Made by a program: the position numbers and the translations under genes
Shown: positions 45,801 through 50,528 of the stretch, piece after piece
Layout of the letters: every line of letters begins with the position of its first letter
Numbering within the stretch: position 1 is the first letter of the stretch
Notes under the pieces: generated by a model
Database searches by the model: none
What the model saw: the letters and a program-made list of their open reading frames with translations, nothing else
What the model was told of the DNA's origin: nothing
Source: Jatrophihabitans sp.
Lineage (GTDB): Bacteria > Actinomycetota > Actinomycetes > Mycobacteriales > Jatrophihabitantaceae
Length of the DNA: 64,000 nt
Direction of reading: 5' to 3'
NCBI GenBank assembly: GCA_025963285.1
Contig: JAOPUX010000097.1
Coordinates: 1 to 64,000, forward strand

Positions 45801-48479
45801 GCCCTGCCCGGGCAGACCGTCGGGTACACGGTCAACATCACCGACTCGGGTCCAACCGCCTACGCCGCCGCCCAGGTCGGTGACTCCCTCGTCGGCGTGC
45901 TCAACGACGCGACCTACAGCGGAGATGCCCTCGCCTCCAGCGGCCGTCTGAGCCTGGTCGGACCGAACCTCACCTGGACCGGCGACCTCAACCCCTCCGA
46001 CGTGGTGACGATCCGGTTCACTGTCGTGGTCAACGACCCCGATCTCGGCGGCCGGCTCATCGTCAACTCGGTCTCCTCCGACGAGCTCGGCAGCTCCTGC
46101 CCGTCGGGCGGTGGTGCGGCGTCGTGTACCTCGTTCGTCACCGTGCTCATCCCCGTGGTGTCGATAGCGGTCGCAGCCGATGCGACGACCACCACGCCCG
46201 GCTCGAGCGTGGGGTACACCGTCACCATCACGAATACCGGGGACGTCGCCTTCGTCGGTGCCACGGTCACGACGGCGATCGCCGGGGTGATCGATGACGC
46301 CAGCTACGGCGACGACGCGACCGAGACCGCCGGGGCGGTCACCCTGACCGATTCCTCGCACCTGACCTGGACGGGCGACGTGCCGCTCGACGGGACGGTC
46401 CTCATCACCTACTCGGTCACTGTCGCCGACCCCGATCTGGGCAACAGGGTGCTTGCGACGGCCGTGAGTTCTGCCGCGGCGGGGAGCACCTGCGGCTCTG
46501 CCCCGCAGTGCAGCAGCACGGTCAGTGTCGTGATACCTGGTCTGGCGGTGTCGATCACCGCCGATACCTCGACGGCGACACCGGGCGACTCGGTCGGCTA
46601 CACGATCACCCTCACCGACACCGGGGAGACGGAGTACAGCAATATCGGACTCAGCACCTCACTTGCCGATGTGTTGGACGATGCCGGCCTCGACGGACAG
46701 CCAAGCTCGTCGGCCGGGGTGGCGACCTACGCAGCGCCAACGCTGTCCTGGGCCGGCACGCTGGAGCCCGGCGACACCGCGACCATCACCTATTCCGTGA
46801 CGGTCCTGCTCCCGGACCCCGGTAACAAGACGCTGCTGAACAAGCTCGTCGCCTCGTCGCCCGGCAGCACCTGCACTGCCGGGAGCGACAGCCCGGCGTG
46901 CACCTCGACCGTCAGCGTCCGCATCCCCGCACTGGCCGTCTCCACCTCGGCAAGCGCGCCGACGACGACGCCAGGCAGCGTGGTGACGTACACGGTGCTG
47001 GCGGTCAACGCCGGCCAGACCGATTACGCCAGCGCCACGGTCGCCATCTCCCTGAGCGGGATGTTCCCTGACTCCGCCTACGATCTCGACGCGGCCGTGA
47101 CCGGCGGCGGGTCACTGGCCTACGCCGCCCCGAACCTCACCTGGGTGGGCGCGCTGCCCGTCGGCGCGTCGGTGACCATCACCTATTCGGTGACCGTGCA
47201 TGACCCCGATATCGGCGACAAGTTCATGACGAGTGCGGTCACCTCGACGACACCCGGCAGCACCTGCCCCACGGACGGGACCGGCACGACCTGCTCGACC
47301 GTGGTGCGGGTGCTGGTCCCCGCGCTGGTGATCACCAAGACCGCGAGCGCCTCGGCCGTAGCGGCGGGCAGCAGCGTCCAGTACACGGTGACGGTGACCA
47401 ACACCGGCCAGACCGGCTACGAGCCTGCGACCGTCACCGACTCACTGGCCGGCGTGCTTGACGATGCGAGCTACTCCGGTGACGCCACCGCCGACGTCGG
47501 GAACCTCACTTACAGCGACCGTGTGCTGGTCTGGAGCGGTGCGCTTCCGGTTGGCACCACGGCGACGATCAGCTACACGGTCACGACACTCTTCCCCGCA
47601 ACCGGGGACCGCTCACTCGCCAACACCGCACTCTCCGCGGCGCCGGGGTCGAACTGCGTGACCGGCAGCGATCCGCGGTGCAGGAGCACCGTCGCCGTGC
47701 TGGTGCCTGCGCTGGTCGTGACGAAGACTGCCGACACCGCTGGGGTGGTAGCCGGAGGCACGGTCCACTACACGCTCACCGCGACCAATGCCGGTCAGGC
47801 GGACTATCCGGCGGTGACACTCACCGACGCGTTGACCGGGGTACTCGACGACGGCGAGTACCACGGCGATGCCACGGCAACGCGTGGCCTGGTGAGCTAC
47901 AGCGCGGGCACGCTGAGTTGGGCGGGTGCGCTGGCCGTCGACGAGAGCGTGACGGTCAACTACTCGATTGCGGTAGATCCCGTCGACGCCGGCGACGGCG
48001 AGTTGTCCAACCGGGTGATCTCCACCGCGGTCGGCAGCACCTGCACGGCGGGCAGTACCGACCCCGCCTGCGTCACGCTCACCGCGGTTGCGGCGCGGTC
48101 GATCACGCTGAGCGGGCTCACCTCCTCGGTCACGCTCTCCGGCCTACCGGGATCGACGGTGAGTGCAGAGGACGCGGTGACGATGACGGTCACGACGAAT
48201 AGCCCTGGTGGCTATCAGGTCTCGATCCAGGCCGCGAGCGGTGCGTTGAGCGGGACGGACGGCAACCCGGAGACGATTCCGATCGGCCGTCTCGGCGTGC
48301 GGGAGAGCGGGTCCACGGCCTTCACGCCGCTGTCGACGACGCCCTTCCTCCTCCACGATCAACACACCGCCTCCACCCCCAACGGCGACGCGGTGGGCAG
48401 CGACTTCCAGGTCCGCATCCCCTTCGTCGCCGGGGACCTCTATTCGGCGACGCTCGACTACATCGCCAGTACGCAATAG
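36801..48479 (+). CDS. Giant secreted multi-domain surface protein with 21 DUF11-type repeats
   Basis: 3,892 aa, one intact frame of 11.7 kb. Order: twin-basic N-terminus and signal peptide (1 to about 40); L-type lectin-like domain (about 41-350; WGGNNADGIAFMLAAVDP, LGVGLDVFGNF); a divergent DUF11-like and a TIG-like part (to about 590); two fibronectin-III domains (about 590-775); three putative Ig (He_PIG-like) domains (about 775-1035; the LPAGLALNPSTGLLSGTP type); 21 DUF11-type repeats (1036-3767); and a C-terminal 125-residue domain shared with the 35161 protein. No LPXTG and no C-terminal helix, so attachment is probably non-covalent. Likely a cell-surface fibre or adhesin with sugar-binding head; function unproven. 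ATG at 36801 lies inside the preceding gene, which suggests coupling. Confidence 0.9.
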   Translation: MSRDRPRQWRRRSRVTVMVAVVCLMATGLVVVPPTDALAAGTVLFNNAFNDRTVDGVGTVTKPAPANGTNVVCLTASGNFAANPIASCSPTFDSQGSGTLRLTPAVINEVGGIFGATSFPTSNGLDVTFNSYQWGGNNADGIAFMLAAVDPANPVAPATMGSSGGSLGYSAAPGVVGLVNAYLGVGLDVFGNFSNSSYSGTGCSGNIPNFGVAAPGAVAVRGPGNVRVGYCGLTTTFDGTAASKVTLHAATRAAAIVPVEVLINPTVGPFTSASGITVASGTYKVVFTPIAQATRTLTGTLPAVSAGLYPSTSWLNASGVPKQLAFGFVGSTGSVMDNHEISDVKVLTFNPVPQLAVTTTSYSAVSPSPGAPVNYQVNARVLTGADEAAAVSVTQTIPAGAVPVGAFGTGWVCQAPIGQTFTCTTSATSFANGTALPVLNVLATVTGSSVTATLVQSSSPTSISSTDANPGASATTTAGTVPAAPTGVAISPSSGLVAGGVLTYITASTNNVSPTAVEIGTPAEQQAGTALVLLPCSSGRAVGCFNIEGNTFAIQSMPARATAAGVTVTVVLLGSAGSTTYTYLDRPAIPAAPAATAGINSATISWTAPANNGSAITGYVLTPYLSGVAQSPQSFDASTTTRTLSGLTAGGSYAFTVAATNAQGTSVASPQSNAVVPYTVPGAPAITAASAGTNAATLTWTTPANGSSPITGYVVTPYIAGTAQAPQTFTGTATTRTLTGLTAGTPYTFTVAAQNLAGTGPQSGPSPVVTPNVSPTLAFAAPPPGEVAVAYSRLLAVTNGTSPFAWSLASGTLPAGLALNPSTGLLSGTPTAAGSFPAVIQVTDASGQTATEAVTLVISAAPTLAFAPAAGEVSVAYSQQPVLTGGAGPYSWSVTAGSLPAGLTLNASTGLISGSPTVAGSYSFSVAVTDGFGQVATKTAGIVIVALPTLTFAAPPAGQVGLSYSASLSVSGGSLPLTWSISAGSLPSGLALNASTGAVTGTPTAVGSSAFTVSVVDANAKTASRSVGLVVGAGPLVIVKSADASSAAAGSVVNYTIVVSNTSSTSFSGVALTDPLGAVLDDASYNANATATNGTASFASATLSWTGTVAANTSVTITYSVTVKNPDVGNKVLADTVVSSTLGANCAAGSGDARCTSTVTVPGLTIVKSSDVTTTTPGGVVHFSIVVTNTGQTAYLGATLTDALGDVLDDASYNSDATATSGSISYTSPLLTWSGNLAVGATTTITYSVTVANPDSGNRTLAATVVSPAAGSPCPGGNPAAQCSATVTVLVPALSITNTANVATATPGDTVSYTVSLANTGQTGYAATSVTIALTGALDDATYGNDATASAGSVAFAPGLGALVWTGTLAVGALVTIHASVTVASVDVGDKVLVTAATSAAAGSTCPSGGSSPACATSVPVLIPQLTIAKSADVTTTTPGSTVHYTVTATDTGQTPYTGAAFADSLAGILDDATYSGDAVVSAGAVSRVGSTLNWTGNLAIGATVTLTYSAVVKSPDTGNLTLTGAVTSATPGSTCPAGGTAPACSNTVTVLIPGLSIVGSLTPASATPGSVVQYSVTVHNTGQTAYTGLAVTLDLVGAVDDANYNYDAVVSTGGLQTNPDGTVDWVFDLAPGASATGAVSFTVNAPDTGDRNIVVTAVADAAGSPCPAGAPGPTCNASIAVLLPGLAISKTANTSTATPGSVVGYTISVVNNGQTAYSAAALDDDLSSVLTDATYAGDATATSGSLTYVTHVLHWSGPLAIGQSATITYSVTVLNPDPGDKVMVNTVVSSTAGNNCAAVSTDPACTASVTILVPGLTIVSTAGSATTTPGATVSYSVSVTNSGATAFPVAALTEPFADLLDDASYNGDATATTGSVAVTGPGLTWTGALAVGATSTITYSLTVHQADGGNNLITGSITSGTAGSNCPVSGSDPRCSSTVAVARLVIVQSYPQQTTTPGSLLHLTATFTNTGQVPYTGISISSPSADTVDDAIPSGDQVASSGRLTLSSSAITWSGSIAVGAVVTVTGTLTVQNPDLGNKAITGTLVSAAPGNNCPSGGSDSRCTALTTVLVPGLTITKTANTTAVAPGGSVGYTITVHDSGQTDYPSASISDPLAAVLNDAAYNLDAAANIGVVSYSGSTLSWSGALLVGQTATITFSVTLSGVGSDDKSLQNVVSSTTVGSNCAPASTNDACRSVVVELTPALTIVKTADRRNATLGSMVTYTVVVTDTGQTQYPAAAFTDPLSGVLDDAGYNHDAVAGSGTVGYDSGTGVLSWSGLLTPGQSSTITYSVTIRNPDTAGDFTLLNTVTSPSLGSNCAAGAGDSRCTATVSVTNAVSLTFTKTANVASTVAGAVVSYTVTVTNSSSTSVTAANFTDSLSGVLDDATYDNNTVASGGSAALTGSALVWGGDVGALSSVSVTYSVTVRAPPGGDQILTGAVSSTSLAGSDNCLAASTDPRCTSTVPVAALLLEQHYSESSTTPGALVHLSATFTNTGQFPYVGISVSSPIAGAVDDAIPSGDETATSGTLSLNSTGVLWTGSIPVGGVITVSGTLLVRSPDPGDRLLVGTIVSAAPGNNCPSGGTDPHCTASVPVLVPGLTVSTSANTTFVIPGGTATYTITVHNTGQTAYAGATVTDSLAGVLDDATYNANPVVSSGSVTFTSPLLVWTGDLAPGASATISYSVTADSPDVGDKTMINPVSSTAVGSTCPPASGNPLCQSTVAVLTPALTVTSAADHATAVPGATVTYTITVANTGQVPFGSANVSIPLGGVLDDATYGGGARAGSGTVSIAGSTLSWAGALGTGGSPVAITYSVVVDDPVGGDFRLAQTVVSSTPGANCPSGGADPRCSTLVPIAGLRILDTSATGVTQPASVVRDTLTITNLGQVPYVATAVDASFVGSLDDAAYNGDASASSGSLALNPATGQVLWTGDVPVGATVVITGSFTVNNPDTGDLVMTTSASTAAVASNCPAASSDPACMSSVTVLIPGLTITTTADTTTALPGQTVGYTVNITDSGPTAYAAAQVGDSLVGVLNDATYSGDALASSGRLSLVGPNLTWTGDLNPSDVVTIRFTVVVNDPDLGGRLIVNSVSSDELGSSCPSGGGAASCTSFVTVLIPVVSIAVAADATTTTPGSSVGYTVTITNTGDVAFVGATVTTAIAGVIDDASYGDDATETAGAVTLTDSSHLTWTGDVPLDGTVLITYSVTVADPDLGNRVLATAVSSAAAGSTCGSAPQCSSTVSVVIPGLAVSITADTSTATPGDSVGYTITLTDTGETEYSNIGLSTSLADVLDDAGLDGQPSSSAGVATYAAPTLSWAGTLEPGDTATITYSVTVLLPDPGNKTLLNKLVASSPGSTCTAGSDSPACTSTVSVRIPALAVSTSASAPTTTPGSVVTYTVLAVNAGQTDYASATVAISLSGMFPDSAYDLDAAVTGGGSLAYAAPNLTWVGALPVGASVTITYSVTVHDPDIGDKFMTSAVTSTTPGSTCPTDGTGTTCSTVVRVLVPALVITKTASASAVAAGSSVQYTVTVTNTGQTGYEPATVTDSLAGVLDDASYSGDATADVGNLTYSDRVLVWSGALPVGTTATISYTVTTLFPATGDRSLANTALSAAPGSNCVTGSDPRCRSTVAVLVPALVVTKTADTAGVVAGGTVHYTLTATNAGQADYPAVTLTDALTGVLDDGEYHGDATATRGLVSYSAGTLSWAGALAVDESVTVNYSIAVDPVDAGDGELSNRVISTAVGSTCTAGSTDPACVTLTAVAARSITLSGLTSSVTLSGLPGSTVSAEDAVTMTVTTNSPGGYQVSIQAASGALSGTDGNPETIPIGRLGVRESGSTAFTPLSTTPFLLHDQHTASTPNGDAVGSDFQVRIPFVAGDLYSATLDYIASTQ
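39906..48101 (+). repeat. 21 tandem protein-coding repeats of about 390 bases (DUF11 type)
   Basis: 21 units of about 130 residues. Consensus pieces are TPGSVVxYTITVxNTGQTxY, DSLAGVLDDATYNGDAxAxSG, LxWTGxLAxGAxxTITYSVTV, NPDxGDKxLxNxVSS and GSNCPAGSxDPRC. The unit ends in VxVLxPG. Every unit keeps one cysteine pair near its end, with eight residues between in most (five in repeat 17, seven in repeat 20). The units have diverged at DNA level, which speaks for an old array under selection. Confidence 0.92.
48102..48476 (+). other. C-terminal surface domain shared with the small secreted protein
   Basis: This segment encodes the last 125 residues of the giant protein (SITLSGLTSSVTLSGLPGST... 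to IASTQ). It aligns over its whole length with residues about 62-206 of the 35161-35781 product. In the two best blocks 15 of 20 and 11 of 14 residues are identical. It probably carries the attachment or assembly function. Confidence 0.8.
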
Positions 48480-48499
48480 GCCCAGGAGAGGACAACGAC

Positions 48500-49150
48500 A
48501 TGAGAACCAGTCCCGGCAATCTCGCTTCCAAGCGGGTCCGCGTCGGCGTGCTGCTGATGTGCGTGGTCCTGGCCTTGGTCGGCGGGTACGACACCCTGCT
48601 GCCCGCCAGTGCCCACGCGCTCGCCGCCGGCCCGCAGTTGAGCGTTTCGGTGAGTGACGGACGGGCCTCCGCCGCGTCGGGAGACCGGCTGAGCTACGCG
48701 ATCCGGCTGACGAACCTAGGGCAGAAGCGAGTCGGCAGCCTGGTCGTGACTCAGACGGTGCCGACCGGCCTGCACTTCACGTCACAGGCACCCCCGGGCA
48801 CGGCCCGTCCAGGGACCGTGACATGGACCTCGACGCTCGCGCCCAGCGCCAGCAACGCTTTCCACACCACGATGGCTGTCACCGCCACCCCGGCGCAGCT
48901 GCTCAGGCTGGCCACCGTCGTCTGTGTGAGCGCGTCTGCCAAGGCCGCGCCGATCGTCTGCGCCTCCGACTCCGATCAGCTCCCCGCCGGTGCAGCCGCT
49001 CAGGCAAGTCGTGCCCCGCGTGAGGACGCCGCGACGTCGCGTGCGGCCGCCTCCGCCGCACCGTGGTACTGGGGTGGCGGCGTCGCCGTGCTACTCGTCC
49101 TCTCATGGCTGGTGCTGCGGCGAGTCCGGTCCAGGACAGTGCGAACCTGA
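48500..49150 (+). CDS. Membrane-anchored DUF11-like surface protein
   Basis: A 216-aa protein: signal peptide (about 1-42, ending AHALA), one extracellular DUF11-like domain (QLSVSVSDGRASAASGDRLSYAIRLTNLGQ, then TVTWTSTLAPSASNAF), an Ala-rich linker, one membrane helix at about 188-206 (WGGGVAVLLVLSWLVL) and a basic end (RRVRSRTVRT). It starts 20 bases after the giant gene with GGAGAGG upstream, so it is the last gene of the same operon. It could anchor the repeat protein through like-with-like DUF11 contacts, but this is inference. Confidence 0.8.
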   Translation: MRTSPGNLASKRVRVGVLLMCVVLALVGGYDTLLPASAHALAAGPQLSVSVSDGRASAASGDRLSYAIRLTNLGQKRVGSLVVTQTVPTGLHFTSQAPPGTARPGTVTWTSTLAPSASNAFHTTMAVTATPAQLLRLATVVCVSASAKAAPIVCASDSDQLPAGAAAQASRAPREDAATSRAAASAAPWYWGGGVAVLLVLSWLVLRRVRSRTVRT

Positions 49151-49325
49151 GCGAATGTGGACGATCTACCTCACGTGAATTCCCTGTGGGCTTGGATCTT
49201 CCTGACGTCGCGTCGTGTTGGCGCCGGTGCTAGCGTCGCTGCGCAGCCGAAAATCGACGGGTAGGCGATCCAAGGCTGTCGAATGAGGCAGACATGATCG
49301 CTGCACGATCCGCACGGTACTTCCC

Positions 49326-50363
49326 GTGATTGCACGGCTGAGCCCTCAGGCACTTTCGCGCGTGGCAGCGACGGTTCTGGGTGAAACTCCCTTGCCCGCA
49401 CTCGTGCTGGAGATGCCGGCGGGGAGGATAGTTGCCGTCAGTCGGCAGGCGGAGGAGATCCTCAACCCCGCGAGCGGACCCACGGTTGGCCGCCTACTCG
49501 AGGAGTTCACCGCCGATCGTCCCCGCCTTGGCGGTGGTCTGTTCGCCGGTGGCGAGCTGAACGGCCTCGAGACATTCCGGCTGGTTCGTCGACGTTCCGG
49601 TCGCGATGTGCCCGTTCGGATCTGGATCCGCAGATTCAGCGATCAACCCGCCTCGATGTACGTGCTGCTCGTCATCGCGGCCGATGACCGGAGCATCTGT
49701 CGCGACGATGGTGGCCCGGTGAATCGTGCTCCCGCGGTCTTCGGCCTGGCCGACTCCGCCCTGGTGATCGAGCGGATCAGCGGTGACGCGGAGCTGCTCT
49801 TCGGAGTGCGGGTCAGCGAGATCCTGGGGGCGAGCCTGCTGCGCCTGGTTGTCGCCGCGGACGCCGACCTGTGCGCGGAAGCCGCAGCCGAGGCGTCGCG
49901 CGACCAGCGTGGGGTCACGGTGACCGTGCGGATCCGGGTGGATGCCCGAGTGCGGGTCGGTCCGCTGCAGTGCGAGATGCTCATCCTGCCGCTGCGCCCC
50001 GCCCCGAGCCTTTCGTTCATCTTCCTGCCGCTGTCCAGCGGGGTCTCGCTTGTCTCGGCGTCCAGCGAGTTGTCGGTGAGCCTGTCAAGACTGGGGCGGG
50101 AGGCTGAGGTGGTGGCGCTCGCCCACGGGGTCCTGGCCGGACTGGCCGACCGTGACCTCCCGGGGATCAGCCACCTCACCACTCGCGAACGAGAGATCAC
50201 CAGCAGGCTGCTCGAGGGCGATCGGCCCCCGATGATCGCGACCAGCCTGAGTCTCAGCCAGAGCACGGTTCGTAATCACCTCGCCTCGGCGTTCATCAAA
50301 CTCGGTGTGACATCGCAGCAAGGCCTCGTGGATCTCTTCCGTGCTGCCCGTGGGTCGCGGTAG
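49326..50363 (+). CDS. PAS/LuxR-type transcriptional regulator, copy 2 at the surface-protein locus
   Basis: A 345-aa paralogue of the 33950-35032 product along its whole length: TPLPALVLEMPAGRIVAVSR for the first PAS-like part, FGLADSALVIERISGDAELL for the second, and the LuxR-type HTH LTTREREITSRLLEGD...SLSQSTVRNHLASAFIKLGV at the end. It lacks the receiver and any membrane segment. It uses a GTG at 49326; no strong ribosome-binding site is seen. 175 bases separate it from the DUF11 membrane gene, enough for its own promoter. The paired regulators on either side suggest control of the surface operon and possibly of the following Tat-exported gene. Confidence 0.82.
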   Translation: MIARLSPQALSRVAATVLGETPLPALVLEMPAGRIVAVSRQAEEILNPASGPTVGRLLEEFTADRPRLGGGLFAGGELNGLETFRLVRRRSGRDVPVRIWIRRFSDQPASMYVLLVIAADDRSICRDDGGPVNRAPAVFGLADSALVIERISGDAELLFGVRVSEILGASLLRLVVAADADLCAEAAAEASRDQRGVTVTVRIRVDARVRVGPLQCEMLILPLRPAPSLSFIFLPLSSGVSLVSASSELSVSLSRLGREAEVVALAHGVLAGLADRDLPGISHLTTREREITSRLLEGDRPPMIATSLSLSQSTVRNHLASAFIKLGVTSQQGLVDLFRAARGSR

Positions 50364-50528
50364 ATGATCCGTCCGGACGTATGGGCGCTCTGTCCCGCCG
50401 TCCGCGCAATGTCGTTCACGATGGCGCGACCCGGCCTACGTTGACGTCGTCGCCAGCCCCCGCTGGCGGCAGCGTCGTCACTGGACCGCGCCAGGGCGTC
50501 GCAGCTGGCGCGTCGTGGGAGGCCCCGG

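Noticed and set aside
39825-46361. Several long minus-strand frames within the giant gene (39825-40934, 42168-43568, 44997-46361)
   Set aside because: Their products are Arg/Gly/Asp-rich and repeat with the same period as the plus-strand array, so they are antisense images of the repeats.
39906-48101. Tandem repeats considered as a CRISPR array or satellite
   Set aside because: The unit is about 390 bases, in frame, divergent at DNA level and encodes a DUF11-type domain. There are no short identical repeats with unique spacers.
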